Origin: Cytophagaceae bacterium | GTDB taxonomy: Bacteria; Bacteroidota; Bacteroidia; Flavobacteriales; Flavobacteriaceae | Assembly: GCA_002710685.1 (NCBI GenBank) | Contig: PALD01000050.1 | Span: forward strand, 91,236-155,235 | DNA: 64,000 bases | Direction: 5' to 3' | Shown here: piece after piece, positions 27,781 through 37,187 of the stretch | Numbering within the stretch: position 1 is the first letter of the stretch | Layout of the letters: each line of letters begins with the position of its first letter | The notes under the pieces: generated by a model | What the model was told of the DNA's origin: nothing | Seen by the model: only the letters and a program-made list of their open reading frames with translations | Database searches by the model: none | Program-made: the position numbers and the translations under genes

Positions 27781-30051
27781 TTAAAGTTTTACTCCTTTAA
27801 GCCTTAAACTATTTAGAACTACAGATACGCTACTGAAAGCCATTGCCATTCCCGCAATCATTGGGTCCAATAAAAATCCATTTACGGGATACAAAACGCC
27901 TGCTGCAATTGGAATACCAATAAGATTATAAATGAATGCCCAAAATAGATTCTGACGTATGCCCAACACGGTTCTTTTCGATAGTTCCAAAGCTTTGGGA
28001 ATAGATTGCAAATCTGACGTTATCAATGTCATTTTCGCGACGTCCATTGCTATATCAGACCCTTTACCCATTGCTATACTTACATTGGCCTGTGCCAAAG
28101 CGTGCGAATCGTTGATACCATCGCCCACCATTGCGACTATCTTTCCATCAGCTTGCAATTTTTCAACAAAAGCTGCTTTCTGTGAAGGCATCACTTCTCC
28201 TTGGTAATTTGTTATTCCTACTTGTTTTGCGACAGCAGATGCGGTTTTATTGTTATCTCCAGTAAGCATATAGACTTCGATGCCTCTGTCTTGAAGTGTT
28301 TCTATAGCTTTTTTTGAAGTTTCTTTAATCTTGTCAGCAATGGCGAGTATCGCCAGCACTTGTTTTTCATTGCCAAAGAAAATGACCGTTTTAGCCTGCT
28401 CTTCGAGACTTTCTGCCGTTTGCATTAAGGAAGCGTCGATTTGAATATTCTTTTCAACCATTAGCTTATGGTTTCCAACATAGTATTTTGAACCATTTTC
28501 TGTTTGAGCTTTTACCCCCTTTCCTGTGATACTTTCGAAGGAAGCCATTTCAGTTTGTTCAACATTTTCATCTTTTAAGTGGTTGACTACAGCCCCTGCC
28601 AAGGGATGTTCTGACTGTGCTTCGATAGCCAAAAGAATTTCCTTGTAATCGTTCTGATTTTCAAGCTTGTCCTTCCAAAGTATGTCGGTTACCAAAGGTT
28701 TTCCTTCAGTAATCGTACCCGTTTTATCAAGGATTACTGCATTCACTTTATGGCCAAGCTCTAAACTTTCGGCATCCTTTATCAAAATATTATTTTCAGC
28801 GCCTTTACCGATACCCACCATAATGGCAGTAGGTGTGGCCAATCCCAATGCGCAAGGACAAGCGATAACCAACACGGCTACAGAAGTTAATAAGGCTTGT
28901 GAAAAACCATTATCGCCTCCAATTGATATCCATACAATAAAGGTAATAATGGAAATAGCCAACACAACGGGAACAAATATTCCAGCAATTTTATCGACCA
29001 GTTTCTGAACAGGCGCCTTGCTTCCTTGAGCTTCCTGAACCATTTTAATGATTTGTGATAGTAAGGTTTCTCCACCTACTTTTTCGGCAGTAAATTGAAA
29101 GCTCCCTTTTTGATTTACCGTGCCTGCAAATACTTTTTCATCAGTTGATTTTTCTACTGGAACAGGTTCTCCCGTAATCATACTTTCATCTACATACGAG
29201 CTTCCCTTGGAAACTTCTCCATCCACAGGAATCTTTTCTCCGGGACGCACCAAAATGGTCTGGCCAACTTGCACGGATGAAATAGGAATTTCCTTTTCTT
29301 CTCCATTCTCAATGATTTTAAGGGTTTTAGGCTGAAGACCCATTAATTTTTTGATGGCTGAAGACGTATTGGATTTTGCCTTTTCTTCCAATAGTTTCCC
29401 CAAGGAAATAAAGGTTATAATTACCGTAGCCGCTTCATAATAAACGTGAGGTTCAATACCACGACTCAACCAAGATTCTGGAAAAAAGGTATTGAATACA
29501 CTAAAGATAAAAGCGATTCCTGTGCTCAAAGCTACCAAGGTATCCATATTTGCTTTACCGTGTTTGGCTTGCTTGAAAGCATTGATGAAAAAGCTACGAC
29601 CGAACCAAAAAAGAATTGGAAAAGTTAACACCAAAGAAATCCACTTACCTGGTTCCCATTGCATAAAAAACATTCCTAATACAAAAATGGGTAGCGTAAG
29701 TATAGCCGACCAGATAGTACGGCTTTTTATGTCCTGATAATGTTTTTGCTGAAGTTCTTGTTGTACTTCCGAAGGATTTTCTGTATCTATAATAATATCA
29801 TAGCCTACCTCGCGAAGTGCATTTTGAAGTTGATTAGGACTCAACGCTTTGTCGTATTCCACAAGAACAGAACTATTAGCGAAATTGACGCTGGCATCAA
29901 ACACTCCTTCTGTGTGTTTTAAAACAGATTCAACGCTCGCTGCACACGATGCGCAGGTCATTCCCGTAACAGGAAATGATTCTTTTATTCCCTGTTTTTG
30001 CTTCTTTTCTTTGGTTTCAAATATGTTGATTGTCTCCATAATCGTATTCAT
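27781..30051 (-). CDS. copA: Copper-translocating P1B-type ATPase
   Basis: 756 residues. One N-terminal HMA domain (GMTCASC, about residues 30-36) is followed by eight predicted membrane helices. The transduction motif ITGEP, the Cu-site C-P-C in [13 protein letters not shown], the phosphorylation site DKTGT, the SEHPLA nucleotide-binding His and GDGIND are all present. In the hinge the common GDGINDAPALA reads [11 protein letters not shown]. It exports Cu(I) or Ag(I) from the cytoplasm. An in-frame second Met at residue 5 is an alternative start. It is followed by the chaperone and MtfA genes, and the 33-nt motif shared with the Csp gene lies about 50 bp upstream. Confidence 0.94.
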   Translation of the reverse strand: MNTIMETINIFETKEKKQKQGIKESFPVTGMTCASCAASVESVLKHTEGVFDASVNFANSSVLVEYDKALSPNQLQNALREVGYDIIIDTENPSEVQQELQQKHYQDIKSRTIWSAILTLPIFVLGMFFMQWEPGKWISLVLTFPILFWFGRSFFINAFKQAKHGKANMDTLVALSTGIAFIFSVFNTFFPESWLSRGIEPHVYYEAATVIITFISLGKLLEEKAKSNTSSAIKKLMGLQPKTLKIIENGEEKEIPISSVQVGQTILVRPGEKIPVDGEVSKGSSYVDESMITGEPVPVEKSTDEKVFAGTVNQKGSFQFTAEKVGGETLLSQIIKMVQEAQGSKAPVQKLVDKIAGIFVPVVLAISIITFIVWISIGGDNGFSQALLTSVAVLVIACPCALGLATPTAIMVGIGKGAENNILIKDAESLELGHKVNAVILDKTGTITEGKPLVTDILWKDKLENQNDYKEILLAIEAQSEHPLAGAVVNHLKDENVEQTEMASFESITGKGVKAQTENGSKYYVGNHKLMVEKNIQIDASLMQTAESLEEQAKTVIFFGNEKQVLAILAIADKIKETSKKAIETLQDRGIEVYMLTGDNNKTASAVAKQVGITNYQGEVMPSQKAAFVEKLQADGKIVAMVGDGINDSHALAQANVSIAMGKGSDIAMDVAKMTLITSDLQSIPKALELSKRTVLGIRQNLFWAFIYNLIGIPIAAGVLYPVNGFLLDPMIAGMAMAFSSVSVVLNSLRLKGVKL

Positions 30052-30101
30052 CTTAATACATCACAAATTTTAGGATTTAAAGTTTTTAATATATTACGTT
30101 A

Positions 30102-30134
30102 TATGCTGAATGAATTGTAGAATTTGCTTGTTAA
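30102..30134 (-). promoter_or_regulatory. 33-nt motif, copy 1 (upstream of copper ATPase)
   Basis: This sequence matches 30705-30737 at 26 of 33 positions without gaps, including TATGC-GAATGA and TTGTA-AATTT. Both copies lie upstream of minus-strand copper genes. It is a candidate operator, most simply for one of the HMA-AraC regulators; this is inference. Confidence 0.6.
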
Positions 30135-30204
30135 GGGTCACCAATATGTAATTTTCCCAAGTTTCCGATACAAACAAGATAACTTATACCCGATTTTTTA
30201 TAAA

Positions 30205-30232
30205 ACAAAAGACTACAATGTGAGTTGTAGCC
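30205..30232 (-). terminator. Terminator after the copper storage protein gene
   Basis: On the minus strand GGCTACAA (complement of 30225-30232) pairs with TTGTAGTC (complement of 30211-30218) around a 6-nt loop and is followed by TTTTGTTTTA. It ends the Csp transcript before the ATPase promoter region. A smaller hairpin (GAGGT/ACCTC) sits about 15 bp nearer the Csp stop. Confidence 0.7.
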
Positions 30233-30285
30233 TTTCGGAATTTGAGGTTGTTGCACCTCACTATAATGAATTGAGATAAGTTGTA

Positions 30286-30606
30286 TTATTTTAAATATTC
30301 GTTACAAGCTTCCTCACATTTTCTACAGGCATCTGCACATTCTTGACAGTGTTTGTGGTCGTGCTTGGCACATACATCAGCGCATTTTTTACAGATATCA
30401 CGGCATTGTTCTACCATACCTCTAACATCTTTATAATTTGACGCAAGCAAATTTGCTGTTGCACTACAGATTGCAGCACAAGCCCTATCAGTTCTTATAC
30501 AATCTACCATCATCTTGACGTTTTCTTCGCCAAGACAAGCATCTGCACAGTAATTACAATGTGCTACACAATTGTTTAAAGCTTCGATTAATTTTGAATT
30601 TTTCAT
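30286..30606 (-). CDS. Four-helix-bundle copper storage protein (Csp family)
   Basis: 106 residues with 16 cysteines in repeated C-x3-C and C-x2-C spacing (HCNYCADAC, CRDICKKCADVC, HCQECADACRKC). This is the pattern of Csp/DUF326 proteins, in which cysteines line the inside of a four-helix bundle and bind many Cu(I) ions. No signal peptide is seen, so it should be a cytosolic copper buffer. It forms its own unit, with a 143-bp gap upstream containing the shared 33-nt motif and a terminator downstream. Confidence 0.92.
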   Translation of the reverse strand: MKNSKLIEALNNCVAHCNYCADACLGEENVKMMVDCIRTDRACAAICSATANLLASNYKDVRGMVEQCRDICKKCADVCAKHDHKHCQECADACRKCEEACNEYLK

Positions 30607-30704
30607 AAATATATTAGAATTTAAATTGTTAAAAATAGTCCACTACTATAGCGGATATTACTAAAGACAATTTAATGTATGTAATATCGTTTTTTGTTAT
30701 AAAA

Positions 30705-30737
30705 TATGCCGAATGATTTGTAAAATTTTCGGATTAA
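30705..30737 (-). promoter_or_regulatory. 33-nt motif, copy 2 (upstream of copper storage gene)
   Basis: Partner of the motif at 30102-30134 (26/33 identity). It lies about 100 bp upstream of the Csp start and only 13 bp past the end of the HMA-AraC regulator gene. A shorter core, ATGCCGAAT, recurs at 57263-57271 upstream of the cus operon. Confidence 0.6.
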
Positions 30738-30749
30738 CAGAATTTAACA

Positions 30750-31316
30750 TCATATTTTATCCAAATATTTACGATTCTGATTTGTGCTTTTTTTAAACTG
30801 TGTAGGTGTCATTCCTGTAACCTTTTTAAATTGATTGCTTAAGTATGCAACACTACTATAATGAAGTTTAAATGCTATTTCACTCAAGGTTAATTCATCG
30901 TAAACTATAAGTTCTTTAACACGTTCAATTTTCTGGTTTATGATGTACTGCTCGAACGTAATATTTTCTACCGACGAAAAAAGTGAACTTAAATATTTGT
31001 AGTCCAAGTGAAGTTCGCCTGTAACAATATCTGCCCATTTGAAATCGAGCTCCTCGGAAGAATGATGGATTTTATCTACAACCAATGTTTTCATTTGTTC
31101 AATAAGTTGACTTTTACGGTCGTCAATCAAACTAAAACCTGAATTTTGAAGCGCTTTGGAAAGACTATTTTTTGTGTTGGGACTTAACGATGAAACTAAT
31201 TTAACCTCCCCCAATTTTATAGAAACATACAGTATTTTAAGTTGTTCCAAAATATTGGAAACTGCTGAGATACATCTTGGGCAGACCATATTTTTAATAT
31301 GGATAGTCTCATTCAT
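30750..31316 (-). CDS. HMA-like/AraC fusion transcriptional regulator
   Basis: 188 residues. The N-terminal about 70 residues look like a ferredoxin-fold metal-binding domain with IKNMVCPRC (Cys13 and Cys16), the position of the CxxC site in HMA proteins. The last about 100 residues are an AraC-type double helix-turn-helix (RVKELIVYDELTLSEIAFKLHYSSVAYLSNQFKKVTGMTPTQF). There is no room for a usual AraC ligand-binding cupin, so the CxxC domain is the likely Cu sensor. A paralogue with the same layout is at 51088-51654. It is preceded by a 58-residue membrane protein gene (12-nt gap) and followed by Csp. Confidence 0.88.
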   Translation of the reverse strand: MNETIHIKNMVCPRCISAVSNILEQLKILYVSIKLGEVKLVSSLSPNTKNSLSKALQNSGFSLIDDRKSQLIEQMKTLVVDKIHHSSEELDFKWADIVTGELHLDYKYLSSLFSSVENITFEQYIINQKIERVKELIVYDELTLSEIAFKLHYSSVAYLSNQFKKVTGMTPTQFKKSTNQNRKYLDKI

Positions 31317-31328
31317 ATAGTACTTGTT

Positions 31329-31505
31329 TCAAAATAATTTTAATCCAGATTTGTATAGAGAATAATAAACGGCAGCTGTTGCAGCAACTACAAAAATCAA
31401 TACTATCACAACTAAAGCTATAATTTTATCTTTTTTTGGAATATCACTTTTAGGCTGATGTTTCTTTCTGTCATTTTTTCTTCTATTTCTTCTACTCTCA
31501 CTCAT
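31329..31505 (-). CDS. Small single-pass membrane protein, unknown function
   Basis: 58 residues: a strongly basic N-terminus (MSESRRNRRKNDRKKHQ), one hydrophobic helix (IIALVVIVLIFVVAATAAV, about 28-46) and a short tail. The charge pattern predicts N-in topology. Start ATG is at 31503-31505 and stop TGA at 31329-31331, 12 nt before the HMA-AraC gene, so the two are probably cotranscribed. I do not recognise the family. Confidence 0.6.
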   Translation of the reverse strand: MSESRRNRRKNDRKKHQPKSDIPKKDKIIALVVIVLIFVVAATAAVYYSLYKSGLKLF

Positions 31506-31569
31506 CCTCGTTCTCCTTCAAAAAATCAAGATGACTAATTTAAACTACCCAATTAAGTATAGTTTTAAA

Positions 31570-33354
31570 CTATTGTACGGTTTCTGTTACTTCACCACAG
31601 TTTAGCATTGCTTGTCCGTAGTAGGGATTTTGTATTTCTTTTTCCGTGCTCAACCAATATGCGCCTTCATTATTATTTGCCATTGGACAAAAATCTATGT
31701 AAATTTCTTGGTTGATGCCAAACGCTTTCATTGCATTTATGAGGTGTGCTGAAAGACTGATAAAATGATTTCTCTGGGTTTTAATATCGGATGTCTGGGC
31801 AATTTCATTTGAGGAAGCCTTCAATTCTTTTTCAAGTTGCGCCCAGTGGTTATTCGCATTTTTATCCTTTAGCAAAGCAAGGTCAACTTGTGTTAAACTT
31901 TTCTGTAAGGTCTGTGCGGCCGTTTTTGCTTTTTCACTTTGGTCGTTTGTCAATGCTGTTTTAAGCATAATATAATCATCAAAAACTGTTTTGAGCTGCT
32001 CTTGGAATTTGGAAGCTACATCCATACGCTTGGCGGCATCAACTGTGTTGTTTAAATTTTCCATTCCCAAATGCCCTTCGTGACCTGTCATTGTTTTACC
32101 ACCTGATGCATTCATCATAGATTTTTTTCCTTGTAACTGTGCAGCGGCATCTACGGTAAATGTTCCGTTGGTTACCACTTCATCGCCGTTAGAAAGCCCT
32201 TCGATAATGGTATAGTTCTCACCATTTTTCGTTCCCAAAGTCACTTCTTGCATTTCAAAAACGGGTTCATTGGGATTGGTCTTTACGTACACCAATGAGC
32301 GCTCGCCTGTCCACATTACTGCCGTTGCAGGTATGCTTATCGCAATTTCCATAGTATTGCCTTTTGTCATTGCCACTTTTGCGGTTACGAACATTCCTGG
32401 TTTTAATAGATTTTCCTTATTGTTCAATGTGGCGCGCACTGAAACAGTTCTGGACTTTGTATTCAAAGTAGGGTCGATAAATGAAACTGATGCTTCAAAT
32501 TCTTTATTGGGATAAGCGTTACTAGTGATTGTTACCTTTTGACCTTCCTTTAGTTGCGAGATTTGTCTTTCGTAGGCGTCAAACATTGCCCAAACAGTAC
32601 CCAAATCACTTACTTTAACAATGGGCTGGCCTTGTTTTACATAGTCGCCTTCTTCTGCCATTTTTTGGGAAACGGTGCCTGAAACAGTTGCATAAATCGG
32701 AAAATTTTCCCGCACCTTGCCAGAACTTTCTATTTGGTCTATTTGGCTTTCAGAAAGTTTCCACAATTTTAATTTGTTTCGAACTGCTTTGTATAAACCT
32801 GGTTGTGATTCTTTCAGGTCAGAAGCAGTTAAAAGTTCTTGTTGGGCAGCAACGAGCGTTGGTGCATAAATCGTTGCCAACAACTGTCCTTTTCGTACTT
32901 CTTCGCCCGTGAAATTGACATTCAACTTTTCAATACGTCCTTCAAAATAGCTTGCCTGTACCGCATTGGCTTCTTCGTTGGCCATTATTTTTCCGGAAAG
33001 TGTTATTTTGTTATCGTCGGTTCCTGAAATATTTCCTACAATTGTAGTTTGGATATTCGCCAGTGCCATTGCATTGTCGCTCATTTTTATTTCGTTCATT
33101 GCAAGCCCTTCCGCACCAGTTTCGGCGGGAATTAAATCCATACCGCATATTGGGCAGTCGCCAGGTTCTGGTTGCATAATCTGTGGGTGCATTGAACAGG
33201 TCCACATTTGATGTTCTTCGGAGTGGTTAACGTCTTCGCTCAAATCTGTTACTTTCTTGCTGTTTACGGAACCTTCCGCAGAAGGGCCAAAAAAGACATA
33301 GCCCAAGACCAATCCTATGGCTAAAATTGCGGTATAAATGATGTATTTTTTCAT
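31570..33354 (-). CDS. cusB: CusB-type efflux adaptor with N-terminal metal-binding and C-terminal DUF3347 domains
   Basis: 594 residues, longer than a usual adaptor (about 400). After a membrane anchor (residues 4-23) comes a heavy-metal-binding domain (MWTCSMHPQIMQPEPGDCPICGMDLIP, about 50-77). Next is the membrane-fusion core with lipoyl and barrel parts (YFEGRIEKLNVNFTGEEVRKGQLLATIYAPTL; VSDLGTVWAMFDAYERQISQLKEGQ). From about residue 450 there is a DUF3347 domain ending FCPMANNNEGAYWL and NPYYGQAMLNCG. It links CusA to CusC and passes periplasmic Cu/Ag. The cusA and cusC genes are about 20 kb away in this island. The DUF3347 tail is related to two stand-alone genes at 46679 and 47716. Confidence 0.93.
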   Translation of the reverse strand: MKKYIIYTAILAIGLVLGYVFFGPSAEGSVNSKKVTDLSEDVNHSEEHQMWTCSMHPQIMQPEPGDCPICGMDLIPAETGAEGLAMNEIKMSDNAMALANIQTTIVGNISGTDDNKITLSGKIMANEEANAVQASYFEGRIEKLNVNFTGEEVRKGQLLATIYAPTLVAAQQELLTASDLKESQPGLYKAVRNKLKLWKLSESQIDQIESSGKVRENFPIYATVSGTVSQKMAEEGDYVKQGQPIVKVSDLGTVWAMFDAYERQISQLKEGQKVTITSNAYPNKEFEASVSFIDPTLNTKSRTVSVRATLNNKENLLKPGMFVTAKVAMTKGNTMEIAISIPATAVMWTGERSLVYVKTNPNEPVFEMQEVTLGTKNGENYTIIEGLSNGDEVVTNGTFTVDAAAQLQGKKSMMNASGGKTMTGHEGHLGMENLNNTVDAAKRMDVASKFQEQLKTVFDDYIMLKTALTNDQSEKAKTAAQTLQKSLTQVDLALLKDKNANNHWAQLEKELKASSNEIAQTSDIKTQRNHFISLSAHLINAMKAFGINQEIYIDFCPMANNNEGAYWLSTEKEIQNPYYGQAMLNCGEVTETVQ

Positions 33355-33377
33355 AGTATATTTTTTTATTTCTTTAT

Positions 33378-33411
33378 AAAACCCAACAGATTTTAAGACC
33401 AGTTAGGTTTT
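33378..33411 (-). terminator. Weak hairpin between DUF305 and cusB genes
   Basis: Arms 33378-33387 and 33402-33411 can form a 10-bp stem with one mismatch and a 14-nt loop in the 68-bp gap. On the minus strand it is followed by an AT-rich run. It may attenuate rather than end transcription. Confidence 0.35.
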
Positions 33412-33422
33412 GGTAATTATTA

Positions 33423-33902
33423 TTATTCTGCTTGCAAACGCTTTATCATTGCTTTCATTTCTCCAATTTCTTTACGTTGTGCTTTGATAATATCATCAGC
33501 CAGTTTGCGCACTTCAGGGTCTTTGATATCGGCTCTTTCACTTGTTAAAATTGCAATTGAGTGATGGGGAATCATTGCTTTCATCCACAGAATATCGCCA
33601 ATGATTGGGCTTTGTGCCCTAACCAAACCAAGTGCGCCTAAAAATAGCACCAAGCTACCTAATAAAATAGCGATGTTCTTTTTCTTGTTTTGATACATTT
33701 TCCGCATAAAAAACCACATTATTACTGCCATTGCTGCAATACCCAAACAACTCATATAGAATCTGGTTAAACTAAAATATACGTGGTCTAACGCATAACT
33801 ATTTAGATACATCGTGATGTACATTGCAATAAAAGATGCGACAAGCATCAAAATAAATTTTGTGTAATTGCCTTTGTTTGTGTGTTGATTTGAATTTTTC
33901 AT
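33423..33902 (-). CDS. DUF305 membrane protein
   Basis: 159 residues: three hydrophobic segments (about 15-33, 46-66 and 73-94) and then a DUF305-type tail with MIPHHSIAILTSERADIKDPEVRKLADDIIKAQRKEI. The M-x-x-HH motif is the family mark and is a candidate metal site. DUF305 proteins are common in copper and silver resistance islands; the biochemical role is not known. It is 17 nt after the PepSY gene in the same operon as the second ATPase. Confidence 0.85.
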   Translation of the reverse strand: MKNSNQHTNKGNYTKFILMLVASFIAMYITMYLNSYALDHVYFSLTRFYMSCLGIAAMAVIMWFFMRKMYQNKKKNIAILLGSLVLFLGALGLVRAQSPIIGDILWMKAMIPHHSIAILTSERADIKDPEVRKLADDIIKAQRKEIGEMKAMIKRLQAE

Positions 33903-33919
33903 TGTTTTAGAGTTTTTGG

Positions 33920-34633
33920 TTATGATTTAATTATTTTCTTTTTTAATTTTCTAATGGTTGGCGAGGAGGTGTACCACAGCAGGAATCCGCTTAACACCGT
34001 AATCAATCCCAAGAGCGAAAACGCCCTTAATACAATGGTATTGAAATTGTCGCGCGTGTCATAATCCATTGTGTGGGTCATCCATAAAAAGTCGAACCAA
34101 CGCCACGCTCGATGCCTTACAGTCTGGAATTTTCCGTCTGTTACCGAAACATAAGCATTAAGAGCTTCATCGGTATCATATGAAATAACATAGGCTGGCA
34201 ATAGCTTTTCCCGATATTCGTGATAGTCGTCCACTTCGGTTATTTTTTCGATGTTGGCGACTTTCAAACCATCTTTCATATAGTTTTTGGCAACAGACAA
34301 GGCCTCTTCTTCCGTAATATTTTTTTTTGCTTTCCCAGTTTTTGCACTGTACAATTTTTGATTGTTTATCCAGTAATAAGGCTCGTTGTTGATGTCCCTA
34401 ATTTCGATACTTCCAATGCCTTCAGGATTGTTTATTTGTGAAGGACTTATTAAATCATCAAAGGCTTTGGGCACGTAATCTAAATTACAGAATTGGTCAC
34501 CGTGAATGTCGTCTATGTTTGTCCAACTGAAATACATTCCGCTAATGGTCCAAAACAGGAACTGTACCCCCAAAAAGAGCCCCAAATATCTGTGGGTCTT
34601 TCGTATTTTTAGTGCGGTTTTCCTTTTCACCAT
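33920..34633 (-). CDS. PepSY-domain membrane protein
   Basis: 237 residues. One helix lies at about residues 14-36 (YLGLFLGVQFLFWTISGMYFSW) and another near the end (AFSLLGLITVLSGFLLWYT), with a periplasmic PepSY region between (EEALSVAKNYMKDGLKVANIEKI). It belongs to the PepSY-associated transmembrane family, whose members are often linked to iron or copper reduction and uptake. It starts 2 nt after the copper ATPase stop, so translation is coupled. Confidence 0.85.
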   Translation of the reverse strand: MVKRKTALKIRKTHRYLGLFLGVQFLFWTISGMYFSWTNIDDIHGDQFCNLDYVPKAFDDLISPSQINNPEGIGSIEIRDINNEPYYWINNQKLYSAKTGKAKKNITEEEALSVAKNYMKDGLKVANIEKITEVDDYHEYREKLLPAYVISYDTDEALNAYVSVTDGKFQTVRHRAWRWFDFLWMTHTMDYDTRDNFNTIVLRAFSLLGLITVLSGFLLWYTSSPTIRKLKKKIIKS

Positions 34634-34635
34634 CT

Positions 34636-37173
34636 TTAAAGTTTTAACGAACGTAACCGCAAAGCGTTCATAATAACGGAAACTGAACTAAAGCTCATTG
34701 CCAAAGCCGCTATCATTGGTGATAATAACAACCCGAAAATAGGGAACAAAACACCTGCTGCGATTGGGATTCCTAAAATGTTATATCCTAAAGCCCAAAA
34801 TAGGTTTTGCTTGATGTTACGCATTACACCGTCGCTCAATTCCCGTGCCTTGACAATACCGTGCAAATCGCCTTTTACCAAGGTTATCATTGCACTTTCA
34901 ATGGCAACATCTGTTCCTGTTCCCATTGCGATACCAACATCACTTTTTGCCAAGGCTGGCGCATCATTGATGCCGTCGCCTGCCATTGCTACAACTTTTC
35001 CGCTGTTCTGTAATTTTTCTACTTCCTGAAGTTTGTTTTCGGGCAACATTCCTGCTTTAAAATCAGCAAGATTTAATTCTTTTGCGACCGCTTGGGCAGT
35101 ATCGTGATTGTCGCCAGTAAGCATTATTACTGCGATACCTTTGTCTTGAAGTGCTTTGATCGCTTTGGCGCTGGTCGCCTTTATTTTGTCGCCAATGACA
35201 ACATATCCCACAACTTTTGAATCGATGGATAGGTATGAAACTGTTTTTCCTTGCTTTTGAAAACTTTGTGCTTCGGTTTCCATTTCCGAAGTTAATTCAG
35301 CCTTGGCGTATGCCATCATCTTGGAATTCCCTAAATCCACTTTTTTCCCGTTGATGTTTCCTTCAACACCTTTTCCGGTAACTGCGCTAAACTTTTCAGC
35401 GCTCAAAAACTCAACATTCTTTTCTTTACCATATTTTACAGTTGCTTCGGCAAGCGGATGCTCGCTTTTGCTGTTTAGGGAAACGATGTATTGAAGCACT
35501 TCTTTTTCTGAAAAATTAGTTCCGAAGGCTCCGACTTTTTCAACCGTTGGTTTGCCTTCTGTTATGGTTCCTGTTTTATCGATAATAAGTGTATCCACCT
35601 TGTCCATTTTTTCCAAAGCTTCGGCATTTTTTATGAGCACACCATTTTGTGCGCCCTTACCAACACCGACCATAATGGACATTGGTGTTGCCAAGCCCAA
35701 GGCACAGGGACAGGCGATAATCAATACTGCAATTGCATTTACAAAGGCATAAACATAGACGGGTTCCGGACCAAAAATAGCCCAAACCACAAATGTGATA
35801 ATGGAAATAAGGACAACTATGGGTACAAAATATCCCGAGACGGTATCCGCCAATTTTTGGATTGGTGCACGACTGCGACTGGCATTATTGACCATTTGGA
35901 TAATTTGGGACAGTAGGGTATCTGCACCCACCTTTTCGGCTTTCATCAAAAAAGATTGGTTGCCGTTGATGGTGCCACTGGTAACTTTGTCATTTGCCGC
36001 TTTGTTTACGGGAATAGGTTCGCCTGTAATCATAGATTCATCGACCGTTGTACTACCTTCGGAAATCACGCCATCAACTGGAATTTTTTCGCCTGGTTTC
36101 ACCCGTAGGATATCGCCCAATTTAATGCTATCAATCGTAACCTCTTCTTCCTTGCCATCTTTGACTAGTATGGCCTTGTTTGGCGCGAGCTTTAGCAATT
36201 CCTTTATTGCTGAATTGGTTTTGCCGTGGGCACGTGCTTCCAAAACCTGACCCAAGAGCACCAAGGTCAAAATAATAGTGGATACTTCATAATATACGTG
36301 AACGGCACCAGATTCTGTTTTGAACTGTGCCGGGAAAAAATCGGGAAAAAGCATACCGAATACGCTGAATAACCACGCTGCGCCAGCACCAATGCCGATT
36401 AGGGTAAACATATTGAGGTTCCAGGTTTTGATGCTTTTATAGGCACGTTCAAAGAACATCCACGTAGCATAAAACACCACAGGAATTGAAAGTGCAAGCT
36501 GAATCCAGTTCCAGTTTTTTTGCTTCATTACCGTATATAACGGATTATTCGGAATCATATCGCTCATTGCGATTAAGAAAATAGGTAAGGTAAAGGCGAC
36601 TGCAATCCAGAATTTCTTGAGTAATTTGTTATAGGTCTTTTCTTCGGCTGAACTATCTGCTTCCATTGGGACTAAGTCCATCCCACAGATTGGGCAGGCT
36701 CCAGGTTCATCTTTTACAATTTCCGGGTGCATTGGGCAAGTCCATTGTTCAGAAGTTTTTGCAGATAAATTTTGCTCTTCAACTAAATCCATTCCGCAGA
36801 CAGGACAGTCTCCAGTTTTTTCATATGTTTTGTCTCCCTCACAATGCATCGGACAGTAAAAAGTGCCAGTTCCTTTACCTTTAGGTTTTTCATTTTTTGC
36901 TTTCGTACTTCGACTACGCTCAGCATCAACTCCGGCGGTATCGTTTTGATGATGTCGCTCTCCAGATTTGTGGATAGAATAAGTACCACCTTCTTTTTTA
37001 AGGGCATCTTGGAATTTCTCAATAGGAATATGTGATTCCATTTCAATGGTAGCTTCAGCTTTTGCTAAATTCACAGTAGCCTTTGAGACACCTTTCACTT
37101 TGGAAAGTGTTCCTTCTACGTGATTTCGACAACCATTGCAGGTCATTCCGTGTATTTTATAGGTGTGTTTCAT
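34636..37173 (-). CDS. copA: Copper P1B-type ATPase with three N-terminal metal-binding modules
   Basis: 845 residues. Module 1 is an HMA domain (IHGMTCNGC, Cys12 and Cys15). Modules 2 and 3 are heavy-metal-binding (YHS-like) domains: FYCPMHCEGDKTYEKTGDCP (about 105-132) and WTCPMHPEIVKDEPGACPIC (about 144-168). Then follow the ATPase core with ITGEP, the CPC site in [24 protein letters not shown] and GDGINDAPALA. Between modules 1 and 2 is a low-complexity linker (about 78-100) encoding DAERSRST, whose DNA matches a repeat-like motif (see findings). It exports Cu(I)/Ag(I). It lies 14 nt after the APC permease gene and heads the PepSY, DUF305 and CusB run. It is distinct from the 756-residue ATPase. 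Confidence 0.94.
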   Translation of the reverse strand: MKHTYKIHGMTCNGCRNHVEGTLSKVKGVSKATVNLAKAEATIEMESHIPIEKFQDALKKEGGTYSIHKSGERHHQNDTAGVDAERSRSTKAKNEKPKGKGTGTFYCPMHCEGDKTYEKTGDCPVCGMDLVEEQNLSAKTSEQWTCPMHPEIVKDEPGACPICGMDLVPMEADSSAEEKTYNKLLKKFWIAVAFTLPIFLIAMSDMIPNNPLYTVMKQKNWNWIQLALSIPVVFYATWMFFERAYKSIKTWNLNMFTLIGIGAGAAWLFSVFGMLFPDFFPAQFKTESGAVHVYYEVSTIILTLVLLGQVLEARAHGKTNSAIKELLKLAPNKAILVKDGKEEEVTIDSIKLGDILRVKPGEKIPVDGVISEGSTTVDESMITGEPIPVNKAANDKVTSGTINGNQSFLMKAEKVGADTLLSQIIQMVNNASRSRAPIQKLADTVSGYFVPIVVLISIITFVVWAIFGPEPVYVYAFVNAIAVLIIACPCALGLATPMSIMVGVGKGAQNGVLIKNAEALEKMDKVDTLIIDKTGTITEGKPTVEKVGAFGTNFSEKEVLQYIVSLNSKSEHPLAEATVKYGKEKNVEFLSAEKFSAVTGKGVEGNINGKKVDLGNSKMMAYAKAELTSEMETEAQSFQKQGKTVSYLSIDSKVVGYVVIGDKIKATSAKAIKALQDKGIAVIMLTGDNHDTAQAVAKELNLADFKAGMLPENKLQEVEKLQNSGKVVAMAGDGINDAPALAKSDVGIAMGTGTDVAIESAMITLVKGDLHGIVKARELSDGVMRNIKQNLFWALGYNILGIPIAAGVLFPIFGLLLSPMIAALAMSFSSVSVIMNALRLRSLKL

Positions 37174-37187
37174 AGTATCTGTTATTT

